A stretch of 64,000 nucleotides of DNA, taken from positions 1,302,001-1,366,000 of the forward strand of contig NZ_JALJZT010000002.1 of assembly GCF_024171405.1 (NCBI RefSeq). Direction: 5' to 3'. The stretch is from Qipengyuania citrea. GTDB lineage: Bacteria > Pseudomonadota > Alphaproteobacteria > Sphingomonadales > Sphingomonadaceae. Positions 48,114 through 56,355 of the stretch are shown one piece after another (position 1 is the stretch's first letter; each line of letters opens with the position of its first letter). Both the position numbers and the translations under genes were made by a program. The notes beneath the pieces are model-generated. The model saw nothing but the letters and a program-made list of their open reading frames with translations. It had not been told where the DNA came from and made no database searches.

Positions 48114-49141
48114 TCCGGATTACCCATCTCCTCGACGATGTCGGCACGGGCGGGGTCGCCCGCGCGCTATCGCTGTTCGACGACCCGCGCATGATGCGCG
48201 AGGCCGAGTCGCGAACCATCCGCATGGGCCGCGGACCGGCCGGCGCCGTGCGGCTCGATAGCGAGCTCATCGTCATCCATGTGCCGCCCTCATGGGGCCG
48301 GCTGCCCTATCTGGCGGCGCTCAGGCTCAAGAACCCGCATGCCCGGATTATTCAGGTCGAATATTCCTACACTCGCGCTTTCGAAGCGGAGGCGGTGTCC
48401 TCCCCGGGGCGGTTCCGCACGCTGCTGCAGACTGCCGCACGGCCGGTCGATGAAGTGATTGCCATGTCGGGCGCGCAGCGCCGGTGGCTTGCCGAGGCAG
48501 GCGTTCCTTCTAGAAAGCTGCACACGATCCATCCGTGGAGCGGCCGCGAAGATCTGTACAAGGTTCCCGATCTCGAGCCGCCCGGCGGCCCGCTTCGCCT
48601 GCTCGCCTATGGGCGGCTGGCCCCGGAGAAGAACTTCGCCGCACTGATCGAAGCCATGGGCTCTTTCCGTGCCGACGAGGTCACGCTGACGCTGGCCGGT
48701 TTGGGCCCCGAAGTGAAACGGCTGGTGGAACTCGCCAGTGAGCGTGACAACGTCCGGCTGCTACCTGCCACCAATGCGATCGACGCTCGGCTTGCGGCCT
48801 GTTCCGCGGTGGTCGTTCCGTCGCGCTACGAAGCCTCTGGCCTGGTCGCAACCGAAGCCCGCATGGCGGCCCGCCCGGTGCTGGTCGCCGATATCGACGG
48901 CCTGCCCGAACAGGTTCGCAGCGGCGGCGGGGTTGCCGCACCAATGCGCAATGCCGCCGAGATCGCCTGCGCAATCATCCGGCTTAAAGGTGCGGACTTG
49001 CCTACGATGGGCCGGGCCGCACGCGCCGGGGTCATGCAGCAGCACGATGAGATCATCACGGGTTGGCAGGCGGTTTTACGCCGTGCCGAACCCCTTCGAA
49101 AGAAAGCCGGTGTGCAACCGGCCATGGCTGCCAGCGCCTGA
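48110..49141 (+). CDS. Family 4 glycosyltransferase
   Basis: A 343-residue GT-B glycosyltransferase of the GT4 type. The C-terminal donor-binding half has LLAYGRLAPEKNFAALIEAM and VVVPSRYEASGLVATEAR with the two conserved Glu. The N-terminal domain is short. The start overlaps the GT2 stop (ATGA). Both enzymes probably act in the same polysaccharide pathway. The sugar and acceptor are unknown. Confidence 0.92.
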   Translation: MIRITHLLDDVGTGGVARALSLFDDPRMMREAESRTIRMGRGPAGAVRLDSELIVIHVPPSWGRLPYLAALRLKNPHARIIQVEYSYTRAFEAEAVSSPGRFRTLLQTAARPVDEVIAMSGAQRRWLAEAGVPSRKLHTIHPWSGREDLYKVPDLEPPGGPLRLLAYGRLAPEKNFAALIEAMGSFRADEVTLTLAGLGPEVKRLVELASERDNVRLLPATNAIDARLAACSAVVVPSRYEASGLVATEARMAARPVLVADIDGLPEQVRSGGGVAAPMRNAAEIACAIIRLKGADLPTMGRAARAGVMQQHDEIITGWQAVLRRAEPLRKKAGVQPAMAASA

Positions 49142-49382
49142 ATTGCGACCCCAGGCGCCGCAGGGCCGCCTCGTTCCCTCCGCTATGCGGATGGGGGCGG
49201 GGCGGTTTCCCTTTGGGGGCGACGCAAAAGGCCATGCGCGGCGCGCAGCCGGCTGAGATGGGCGCGGGGCTCGTCGAACAAGGGTGGCCTGGAACCGGCA
49301 CCCCGCGCCGGTCACGGCAAGATACTGATAATCTGACAGCTTCTCCGACGGGCTACAGTTTCGGCGGTTGGCACGATGCGCG

Positions 49383-49440
49383 TTTCGCAATCTGCAGTGC
49401 GTGCCTGCCGCATTTTGCGAAGCTGGAGGTGCGGAATGCA
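49383..49440 (+). promoter_or_regulatory. Activator-site array for sigma54 promoter 2
   Basis: Sites at CGCAATCTGCA (49386-49396), CGCATTTTGCG (49409-49419) and a weak TGCGGAATGCA (49430-49440) have centres 23 and 21 bases apart. Their distances to the -24 GG are 105, 82 and 61, almost the same as in array 1. Confidence 0.7.
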
Positions 49441-49493
49441 GTCGGCCGCCGAGGCGCTGCCATTAAACCGTTGTTTCTGAATCTTTTTAGATT

Positions 49494-49510
49494 TTGGCAC
49501 GGGTCGTGAA
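49494..49510 (+). promoter_or_regulatory. Sigma54 (-24/-12) promoter of the hfa-like operon
   Basis: TTGGCACGGGTCGTGAA shares TTGGCACGG and the closing TGAA with promoter 1. The -12 element is GTGAA instead of TTGCA. The start is expected near 49522. Confidence 0.7.
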
Positions 49511-49546
49511 AAGCAGAGTCCCGAACACTTCGAATGGGGACAACAC

Positions 49547-49879
49547 ATGCTACTTCTAGTTCTCGCAAACGCAGCAGCTCTGGCAGGCGAGCAGCCATCC
49601 GACACCGGCCGCCCGCAGAGCGCGCCGATGTCCTTCGAGCGCGATGCCAACCACAACCGCGTCATCATCTCGGGCTCCGCTTCACAGGGCAGCAGGCTGA
49701 TGGCCAATCCCGCTCGGCGGCACCGCCAGGATAGCCGTGCGATTGCGATCGCCAACATGGTCAACGTCACGGTTCACGGCAGTAACAACACGGTTGTCGT
49801 GAACGCGCGTCAAGCCAGCTCGGGCAATCAGAAGGCCGTTGTCGCGGCCAGCCCTTCCTCGCTCGGACAGGGAGGGTAA
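49547..49879 (+). CDS. hfaA: HfaA-like small exported adhesion protein
   Basis: A 110-residue protein with a very short N-terminal hydrophobic signal (MLLLVLANAAALAG). A curlin-like stretch near the end reads MVNVTVHGSNNTVVVNARQ, like the NVxVxGSxNTVVVNxxQ pattern of holdfast-anchor HfaA and curli minor subunits. GGGGA sits six bases before the ATG. In Caulobacter HfaA, HfaB and HfaD anchor the holdfast polysaccharide to the outer membrane, and the same order (small amyloid-like protein, CsgG-like lipoprotein, repeat protein) is seen here. The name rests on context and this short motif, so confidence is moderate. Confidence 0.65.
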   Translation: MLLLVLANAAALAGEQPSDTGRPQSAPMSFERDANHNRVIISGSASQGSRLMANPARRHRQDSRAIAIANMVNVTVHGSNNTVVVNARQASSGNQKAVVAASPSSLGQGG

Positions 49880-49883
49880 GGTT

Positions 49884-50765
49884 ATGATCGGGGGAAAGAA
49901 ACTCGTTCATCGGGCTATCGCTCTGGCAGCGACCGGCCTGACCCTGGGGGGATGCGCAAGCTTTGCCGACACGCCGCCCCAGCGGATCACGCCCCTCAGC
50001 GGCGCGCGCGTTACCGATGGTGACACCGCCTATTCGGGCATTCTGCGCTGCATGGCTTCGCACACGAGCGGTATCGCACAGCCGCGGATCGCAGTGGGGG
50101 AAGTTGCCGATTACACCGGTCGGCTTGACGGGCTGAACGGCTCGGTCGCTCCCCAGGGGGCAGCGCTCATGGTGATTTCCGCTCTGGCCAAGGCAGGCTT
50201 CCCGCTTGCCGAGAGACTGGACCTGCGGATTGCCTTGCAGGAACTCGATTATGCCAACAGCAAGCTGCTCGGCCCTGACGGCCAGCCGACCGATGACTAT
50301 CGGCGGATCTATTCGGGGTCGATTGCGGAAGCCGATCTGATCGTCCTGGGCGGCATCACCGAACTGGATTTCAACATCCGCAGCGATGTGGCCGAGGCCT
50401 CGATCGGGCCGGTGGGCGGCGGAGCCCGTTCCTATGTCATGTCGGTCGGTGTGGACCTGCGCCTGATCGATGCGCGCAGTCTGCGTGTCGTCAACGTAGC
50501 CAGCCTGCAGAAACAGATCCGCGGCCGCGAAATCCGCGCCGGAATCTTCGAATTCATCGGCAACACCACCCTGGATCTCGGCGTCGGACGCCGCCGCCAG
50601 GAGCCGGTGCATGGAGCGATCAGGGCGATCATCGAAAAGGCGGTGATTGACCTGATGCGCGAACAAAGGGGCGCCGACGCGCCCCGCTGTCCAACCAACG
50701 TTCAATCGGTGAGCTACGCCGTAGAACAAGCGGCGAGCCCGCAAACTCAATTTGAAGGAGACTGA
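49884..50765 (+). CDS. hfaB: HfaB/CsgG-family outer-membrane secretion lipoprotein
   Basis: A 293-residue lipoprotein. The signal ends with the lipobox LGGC (Cys about residue 24). The CsgG-like domain follows (IAVGEVADYTGRLD, MVISALAKAGFPLAERLDL, VLGGITELDFN, LRLIDARSLRVVN), matching curli-type secretion channels. It should form the outer-membrane pore that exports the neighbouring HfaA- and HfaD-like proteins. GGGAGG precedes the ATG, four bases after the hfaA-like stop; the reading frame extending upstream lies within that gene and is rejected. Confidence 0.8.
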   Translation: MIGGKKLVHRAIALAATGLTLGGCASFADTPPQRITPLSGARVTDGDTAYSGILRCMASHTSGIAQPRIAVGEVADYTGRLDGLNGSVAPQGAALMVISALAKAGFPLAERLDLRIALQELDYANSKLLGPDGQPTDDYRRIYSGSIAEADLIVLGGITELDFNIRSDVAEASIGPVGGGARSYVMSVGVDLRLIDARSLRVVNVASLQKQIRGREIRAGIFEFIGNTTLDLGVGRRRQEPVHGAIRAIIEKAVIDLMREQRGADAPRCPTNVQSVSYAVEQAASPQTQFEGD

Positions 50766-50767
50766 AA

Positions 50768-51796
50768 ATGACGAAGTTTTACCTGATGACTACGGCGGGC
50801 CTGCTCGCCATGGCCGCAGCCCCTGCAACCGCACAGGTCGCGCTGCCGACCGAACCCGACCCGCTGGTTGCAGTCGATGTCGATCTTTCGACGGGCGCGC
50901 TCCTCGGTGACCAGTCGGTTCTCGATGCCGTCGTCGAAGTTGGCGGCGGCGAGCTGCTCGACGTCTATCTCGGCCTGCTCGAAGGCTCGACCGGCGGGAC
51001 CAACTTCCAGCTGCTCGACGGATCCATCCTGACTGCCCTCGAGACGCTTGGCGGCCCGGAACTGGTCAGCGCGTTCGAAAGTCTCGTCGGCACCACGGCC
51101 CGGACCGCCGATTATGTCACGGACCAGTCCAATTCCGCCACTCAGGATTCAATCCTCAGCGCTACGGCAAACTCGGTTGCCAGCGTGAATGCAACCGCGG
51201 CGAGCATCGGCAACAGCTATGCGCTCGATGCGGCTGCGAATGTCGTGGCGGATCTGGCCCAGATCAATCAAGGCTACGGCACCAGTTCGGTTGCGACCGT
51301 CTATAACGCCGTCAGCGAAGTGACCGAAACCGCCGCTTCGATCGGGAACACCGGATCGTTCAACGCCGACGGCGCGCTCCTCGACCTGTCGATCGATCAG
51401 AACAATCTTGGCGGTCAGACTTCGAATCTGGTTACCATCCAGAACATGGTCGCCGAGGCCACGAGCACGGCAGCATCGATCGGCAATTCCCTGGCCGTGG
51501 AAATGCCCGGCGGCAGCAAGCTGACCGCAACCCAGAGCAATTCCGGTACGATGATCGCCGATCTGACGGGCATGATCGCATCTACCGTCGATTACACCGC
51601 GACCGCGGCGTCGATCGGCAACAGCTACGCCCTGACCAGCCTCGACAGCGGTATTGCCGGCAATGTTTCCAGCTCGCTGAACCAGTGGAACGGCGCCGGT
51701 CAGATCGCCAAGGTCACTGCCAACATTGCGGCCAGCACGAACGCCGCCGCGACCGCGGCCGCTATCGGCAACAGTGTCAGCATCAACGTCGAATAG
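50768..51796 (+). CDS. hfaD: HfaD-like exported repeat protein (probable amyloid or anchor)
   Basis: A 342-residue protein with a Sec signal (residues 1-22, ending TAQ). From about 115 it carries five repeats of 45-50 residues. Each has a QxN element (Gln 120, 165, 211, 256, 306) and a TAASIGNS-like element (143, 188, 234, 279, 329). Gln/Asn at fixed spacing is typical of curli-like amyloid strands. AAGGAG lies seven bases before the ATG, two bases after the CsgG-like gene. It is probably the fibre or outer-surface anchor exported through the HfaB-like pore. The amyloid character is inferred from the repeat pattern. Confidence 0.65.
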   Translation: MTKFYLMTTAGLLAMAAAPATAQVALPTEPDPLVAVDVDLSTGALLGDQSVLDAVVEVGGGELLDVYLGLLEGSTGGTNFQLLDGSILTALETLGGPELVSAFESLVGTTARTADYVTDQSNSATQDSILSATANSVASVNATAASIGNSYALDAAANVVADLAQINQGYGTSSVATVYNAVSEVTETAASIGNTGSFNADGALLDLSIDQNNLGGQTSNLVTIQNMVAEATSTAASIGNSLAVEMPGGSKLTATQSNSGTMIADLTGMIASTVDYTATAASIGNSYALTSLDSGIAGNVSSSLNQWNGAGQIAKVTANIAASTNAAATAAAIGNSVSINVE

Positions 51797-51806
51797 CTTC
51801 CCCCCG

Positions 51807-51840
51807 GGTGGCCCGCACTGCAAGCGCAGTGCGGGCCACC
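51807..51840 (+). terminator. Strong hairpin terminator of the hfa-like operon
   Basis: Perfect 15-bp GC-rich arms (GGTGGCCCGCACTGC and its complement) close an AAGC loop ten bases after the HfaD-like stop. There is no clear T-run, but the stem is very stable. Confidence 0.8.
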
Positions 51841-51970
51841 AAACTTCATGGATTACCCAGTCAGCCAAGAGGCTGTCATGAACTCGGCACCCGCCACAGC
51901 GCAAAGCGCCGCGAGCATCAAGCGATGCGCTGCATTGCGAACCCTCCAAAACAGCCAGATCGCCAAAGCA

Positions 51971-52028
51971 TCGTTGCAATATGCGAGAGTGACTTTTGCA
52001 AATTGCAAGGAAATGCTGCATATTACGG
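51971..52028 (+). promoter_or_regulatory. Activator-site array for sigma54 promoter 3
   Basis: Sites TGCAATATGCG (51975-51985), TGCAAATTGCA (51997-52007, the most perfect copy) and TGCATATTACG (52017-52027) have centres 22 and 20 bases apart. They lie 92, 70 and 50 bases before the -24 GG, one helical turn closer than in arrays 1 and 2. Confidence 0.75.
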
Positions 52029-52069
52029 AAATCATGACGCCGTTATCGCCCGATACGCCTGTCCTCATT

Positions 52070-52086
52070 CCGGCACAGCCTTTGCA
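52070..52086 (+). promoter_or_regulatory. Sigma54 (-24/-12) promoter of the H-NOX/regulator operon
   Basis: CCGGCACAGCCTTTGCA has GGCAC and a perfect TTGCA at the right spacing. The start is expected near 52098, about 29 bases before the H-NOX start. Confidence 0.75.
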
Positions 52087-52126
52087 TCGATGCACTCACA
52101 TCGCAGCACAGCATTCGGAGATTACG

Positions 52127-52660
52127 GTGAAAGGCATTATCTTTTCGGAACTGGTCGGTTTTCTCGACCGCGCCGGCGGGCCCGAACTCGCCGAGAAAGT
52201 GTTGGCCGATGCCGACCTGCCGCATGGCGGCGCCTATACGCGTGTCGGCCAGTATCCATGGCAGGAAGCCGTGCGCGTCGTCGAAGCCGCCTCGCGCGCG
52301 ACGGGGGCCGAATTCGCCGATCTGTGCCACCAGTTCGGCGCGTATCTCTTCGAGCGCTTCACCGTGCTCTATGGCGATATCGTCGGCCGCTATGCCAGCG
52401 CAGAGGAACTGCTGTCGCATGTCGGCGATCACATCCACGAAGAGGTCAGGATCCTCTATCCCGATGCGCAGCCGCCGCAGGTTACCGTCCATGACGAAGG
52501 CGACGTATTGCGCGTGGAATATGCCTCGCACCGCCCCTTTGCGCATATCGCCCATGGGCTGGTGGCCGGCGCGATGACCCATTTCGGCGACCACCGCGCG
52601 CTCAACTGGGTCGGCGCAAATGACGAAGGCTCGCGCGCCGAATTCGCACTTACGGGATAA
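52127..52660 (+). CDS. H-NOX haem-based nitric-oxide sensor
   Basis: A 177-residue haem NO/O2-binding domain protein. It opens MKGIIFSELVGFL, the standard H-NOX start, from a GTG with GGAG six bases upstream; the longer frame upstream covers the promoter and is rejected. The proximal haem ligand is His 104 in the segment HIHEEVRILYP, and the haem-propionate motif YxSxR is intact (Tyr 132, Ser 134, Arg 136). Stand-alone bacterial H-NOX proteins bind NO and regulate a partner kinase or cyclase. Its neighbour two bases downstream is a sigma54-dependent response regulator, and the same palindromes precede surface-polysaccharide and adhesin operons. A role in NO-controlled attachment is therefore likely but inferred. 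Confidence 0.9.
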   Translation: MKGIIFSELVGFLDRAGGPELAEKVLADADLPHGGAYTRVGQYPWQEAVRVVEAASRATGAEFADLCHQFGAYLFERFTVLYGDIVGRYASAEELLSHVGDHIHEEVRILYPDAQPPQVTVHDEGDVLRVEYASHRPFAHIAHGLVAGAMTHFGDHRALNWVGANDEGSRAEFALTG

Positions 52661-52662
52661 AT

Positions 52663-54078
52663 ATGTCGAAACCCGCCATTCTGATCATCGAGGACAGCGC
52701 CTCGCTCGCCCTCGGCTTTGCCGCCCAATTGGAAGAGGCAGGGTACGAAGTGGCGCTTGCCGCCACGCTTGCCGAAGCGCGCGATGCGCTGGCGAACACG
52801 CGGTATTCGGCTGCGCTGCTCGACCTGCAGCTGCCCGACGGGGATGGTCTCTCGCTGCTCGAGCAACGCGACGAGACGTCACCCGCCTTTGTCGTCATCA
52901 CTGCCGATGGTTCGCTGTCGCGCGCGATCGCCGCTATGCGGCTCGGGGCCTTCGATTTCCTCGTCAAGCCGGTTGCGGGGACCCGCCTGCTGGCGACGAT
53001 CCGGGCCGCGGTCGAACAATCGAAAACCGCGCCGGCCAAGGCCGTCATCAAGCCGGTCGAGGACGGCACACGCTTCCATGGCTTTATCGGCCAGTCGCCC
53101 GTCATGCGCGCAGTGTTCCGCACGATCGAACAGGTCGCCGATTCGCGCGCGAGCGTCTTCGTCACCGGCGAGAGTGGGACGGGCAAGGAAGTGACTGCCG
53201 AGGCGCTGCACGCGGAATCGCGCCGCCGGAACAAGGCTTTCGTCGCGATCAATTGCGGTGCGATTCCGGAAAATCTGCTCGAGAGCGAACTGTTCGGCCA
53301 TGTCAAAGGCGCCTTCACCGGAGCGATCGAGAACCGGATCGGCGCTGCCAAGGCCGCCGATGGCGGAACGCTGTTCCTCGACGAGATTTGCGAGATGGAG
53401 CTCAAGCTCCAGGTCAAATTGCTGCGGTTCATCCAGACCGGGATGATCCAGCGGGTCGGATCGGCCCAGGCCGAACCGGTCGATGTCCGCATCGTCTGCG
53501 CCACCAATCGCGATCCCTTGCGCGAAGTCGCCGAGGGGCGCTTTCGCGAAGACCTGCTCTATCGCCTCAATGTCATCCCGATCCACCTACCGCCGTTACG
53601 GGAGCGCGGCGACGACATCGTTCTGCTGGCGGACCGGCTGACCGAATCGATCGCCCAGGAAGAACGCCGCCCCGGACTCCAACTCAGCGCGGCGAGCCGG
53701 GCGAAAATTCGCGCCCACTCCTGGCCTGGCAATGTGCGCGAGCTGCAGAACGCCCTGCGGCGGTCGGTGGTGATCGGCGAAGGCGACGAGATCGACATCT
53801 CGGTGCCGACGGGTCATTCTGCAATCCCGGAGGCCTTGCCTCCTGCCTCGTTTGAGCCGGCCTCTTCCGAGTTTGCGAGCACGCCCGCGCAGCCATCGGT
53901 CTCCCCGTCGACCGAGCTGGCCTTCGATGGCATGACTTTGGCCCAGATCGAGCACCTCGCGATCGAGGCGGCACTGAAGCGACACGGCGGCAATGTAACC
54001 CGCGCCGCCAAGGAATTGGCGGTCAATCCCTCAACCATCTACCGGAAACTGGAAAAGCAGCGCACCCAAACCGGTTAG
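52663..54078 (+). CDS. Sigma54-dependent response regulator (NtrC family)
   Basis: A 471-residue activator. Receiver at 1-115 with phospho-acceptor Asp 54 and Lys 102, sigma54-interacting AAA+ domain at about 140-375 with Walker A GESGTGKE (169-176), GAFTGA (216-221) and Walker B GGTLFLDE (234-241), then a Fis-type helix-turn-helix at about 425-465 (GNVTRAAKELAVNPSTIYRK). It lies two bases after the H-NOX gene. It is the obvious candidate to bind the TTGCAAwTTGCAA-like arrays at the three sigma54 promoters nearby, including its own. Phosphate could come from the Hpt protein encoded about 8 kb upstream (inference). Confidence 0.95.
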   Translation: MSKPAILIIEDSASLALGFAAQLEEAGYEVALAATLAEARDALANTRYSAALLDLQLPDGDGLSLLEQRDETSPAFVVITADGSLSRAIAAMRLGAFDFLVKPVAGTRLLATIRAAVEQSKTAPAKAVIKPVEDGTRFHGFIGQSPVMRAVFRTIEQVADSRASVFVTGESGTGKEVTAEALHAESRRRNKAFVAINCGAIPENLLESELFGHVKGAFTGAIENRIGAAKAADGGTLFLDEICEMELKLQVKLLRFIQTGMIQRVGSAQAEPVDVRIVCATNRDPLREVAEGRFREDLLYRLNVIPIHLPPLRERGDDIVLLADRLTESIAQEERRPGLQLSAASRAKIRAHSWPGNVRELQNALRRSVVIGEGDEIDISVPTGHSAIPEALPPASFEPASSEFASTPAQPSVSPSTELAFDGMTLAQIEHLAIEAALKRHGGNVTRAAKELAVNPSTIYRKLEKQRTQTG

Positions 54079-54099
54079 GCGCATCGCCTGATCCCCGCG

Positions 54100-54360
54100 T
54101 CAGGGCGGTGAGGCGCTGGCGATCATATCCATGATGTTGCGTGCCGCCTCGCGCTCGGCCGGGTCCTCGAACGCGACATCCAGATCGGGAGCGGCGTCGA
54201 GCATGTAGAGTAGCGTCCACAGCGCAAAGCGTCGCCCGCTGTCGCGCTCGAGCCCGAAATCGACGCGCATGCGATCGATCCCGGCGGGCAGTGCGACCGG
54301 ATCGACTTGGGCCAGATCGGGTGTGCCGAAATAGCGCTGCAACAGATCCTGCATCTCCAT
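54100..54360 (-). CDS. Small conserved-looking hypothetical protein
   Basis: An 86-residue acidic, soluble, mostly helical protein (start MEMQDLLQRYFGT; ends MIASASPP). Codon use resembles neighbouring genes. There is no signal or recognised domain. It ends 21 bases from the convergent regulator gene and is divergent from the ABC-F gene, with 91 bases between their starts. Confidence 0.6.
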   Translation of the reverse strand: MEMQDLLQRYFGTPDLAQVDPVALPAGIDRMRVDFGLERDSGRRFALWTLLYMLDAAPDLDVAFEDPAEREAARNIMDMIASASPP

Positions 54361-54451
54361 TTCCCCGCGCTAGCGCACCGGGCGCGGGCTGCATACTCCC
54401 TGCCCCCTAATTCCTTTGGGCACAGCGCAATTGGCTGTTAAGGGGCCGCGC

Positions 54452-56305
54452 ATGCTTACCATCGACGGTGTCACAGTGCGGCTTGGCGGCCGGACCATTC
54501 TCGAACGCGCCAGTGCGACGGTGCCGGTGGGCGCGCGCGTCGGGCTGATCGGCCGCAATGGCGCGGGCAAATCGACGCTGATGAAGGCGCTGATCGGCGA
54601 GATCGAACCCGATGACGGGGACATTACCAAGCCGTCGCGCGCGCGGATCGGCTATATCGCGCAGGAAGCGCCCAGCGGCACGATGACGCCCGAGGAGGTC
54701 GTGCTGGCGTCGGCCACCGAACGCGCCGAACTGCTGGCCGAGCTGGAAACCTGCACCGACATGGACCGGATGGGCGATGTGCATGACCGCCTGCTGGCAA
54801 TCGATGCCTACAGCGCGCCTGCCCGTGCGGCCAAGATCCTCAACGGTCTGGGCTTCGACGAAGAGATGCAGCAGCGCCCGGTCGAAAGCTTTTCCGGCGG
54901 GTGGAAAATGCGCATCGCGCTGGGCGCGCTGCTGTTCTCCGAACCCGAGATCCTGCTGCTGGACGAACCGTCCAACCACCTCGATCTGGAAGCGACGCTG
55001 TGGCTCGAGAATTTCCTCCGCTCCTATCCCGCGACTTTGGTGGTCATCAGCCATGAGCGCGACCTGCTCAACAAGGTGGTCGATCACATCCTGCACCTGC
55101 AGGGCGGCCAGCTGACGCTGTACTCGGGCGGCTACGATGCATTCGAGAAGCAGCGCGCCGAACGCGCCGCGCAACTGGCGGCGGCAAAGGCCTCGCAGGA
55201 TGCGCAGCGCGCGCGGCTGCAGGATTACGTCGCGCGCAACAGCGCGCGTGCCTCCACCGCCAAGCAGGCGCAATCGCGCGCCAAGATGCTGGCGCGGATG
55301 CAGCCGATTGCGGCGCTGATGGAAGACCCCACGCTGAGCTTCGACTTTCCCGATCCCGAAGAGCTGCGTTCACCGATGATCACGCTCGAGCAGGCGGCAG
55401 TGGGCTACGGCGAAGCGCCGCCCATCCTGCGGCGACTCAATTTCCGCATCGAGGCGGACGACCGCATCGCGCTGCTTGGCCGCAACGGCAATGGCAAGAC
55501 CACGCTGGCGCGGCTCCTCGCATCGCAACTTGCGCCCGCAGAGGGCGAGGTCAACGCGCCCGGGCGGCTGAAAGTGGGCTATTTCACGCAGTATCAGGTC
55601 GAGGAACTGGCCGGCGAAGACACGCCGCTCGACCTCATGAACCGGGCGATGGAAGGCGCGGCGCAGGGCGCAGTACGCGCGCAGTTGGGCCGTTTCGGCT
55701 TTTCGGGTTCGCGCGCGCAGACGCGGGTGGACAAATTGTCCGGCGGGGAACGGGCGCGGCTGGCACTAGCGCTGATCACGCGCGATGCGCCGCACCTCCT
55801 GATCCTCGACGAACCGACCAACCATCTCGATGTCGATGCGCGCGAGGCGCTGATCCAGGCGCTCAACGACTATTCGGGCGCGGTCATCCTGATCAGCCAT
55901 GACCGCCATATGGTCGAACTGACCGCCGACCGCCTGGTGCTGGTCGATGAAGGCACGGCGCGCGAATATGCCGGCAGCATGCAGGATTACATCGACTTCG
56001 TCTTGGGCCGCAAACCGAAGGAAAATCGCCGCGGCGGGGCAGGCAAGAAACGCGGGTCCAATGGCGCGGACACGGCGGCGCAGGCGCGCTCGGCGAAGGC
56101 GGAGCTGACCAAGGCGGAAGAGGCGATGGCGCGGCTCACCGCCGAGCTGGAAAAGCTCGACCGGCTGATCCTCGACCACACGCAGGATGGCGCGAAGATG
56201 CAGGACCTGCTCACCGCGCGCGCCGAGGCCGCAGACACGCTGGCCGCGACCGAGGAGAAATGGCTGGCCGCCGGTGCCGCGCTAGAGGCTGCGGAACACG
56301 GCTAG
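54452..56305 (+). CDS. ABC-F family ATPase (Uup/EttA type)
   Basis: A 617-residue cytosolic protein with two ABC ATPase domains: Walker A GRNGAGKS and GRNGNGKT, signatures FSGGW and LSGGE, Walker B LLLDEPSNHLD and LILDEPTNHLD. The linker between them (about 230-300) is charged and helical, and the C-terminal tail (about 530-617) is a coiled coil. No membrane domain is present. ABC-F proteins act on the ribosome. AAGGGG lies six bases before the ATG giving MLTIDGV. Confidence 0.94.
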   Translation: MLTIDGVTVRLGGRTILERASATVPVGARVGLIGRNGAGKSTLMKALIGEIEPDDGDITKPSRARIGYIAQEAPSGTMTPEEVVLASATERAELLAELETCTDMDRMGDVHDRLLAIDAYSAPARAAKILNGLGFDEEMQQRPVESFSGGWKMRIALGALLFSEPEILLLDEPSNHLDLEATLWLENFLRSYPATLVVISHERDLLNKVVDHILHLQGGQLTLYSGGYDAFEKQRAERAAQLAAAKASQDAQRARLQDYVARNSARASTAKQAQSRAKMLARMQPIAALMEDPTLSFDFPDPEELRSPMITLEQAAVGYGEAPPILRRLNFRIEADDRIALLGRNGNGKTTLARLLASQLAPAEGEVNAPGRLKVGYFTQYQVEELAGEDTPLDLMNRAMEGAAQGAVRAQLGRFGFSGSRAQTRVDKLSGGERARLALALITRDAPHLLILDEPTNHLDVDAREALIQALNDYSGAVILISHDRHMVELTADRLVLVDEGTAREYAGSMQDYIDFVLGRKPKENRRGGAGKKRGSNGADTAAQARSAKAELTKAEEAMARLTAELEKLDRLILDHTQDGAKMQDLLTARAEAADTLAATEEKWLAAGAALEAAEHG

Positions 56306-56355
56306 GTTGCCGTTTCCGGTGCCGAAAACAGTCTCTCAGCTCTCTTCGCTACCGT

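Larger units (their letters stand above)
49142..49546 (+). other. 405-base sigma54 control region before the hfa-like operon
   Basis: No gene is supported. It contains the second palindrome array (about 49383-49440) and the -24/-12 promoter (49494-49510), with a short leader of about 25 bases before the hfaA-like start. Confidence 0.7.
51797..52126 (+). other. 330-base region between hfa-like and H-NOX operons
   Basis: It contains the terminator hairpin of the hfa-like operon, the third palindrome array and the third sigma54 promoter. No gene is supported. Confidence 0.7.
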
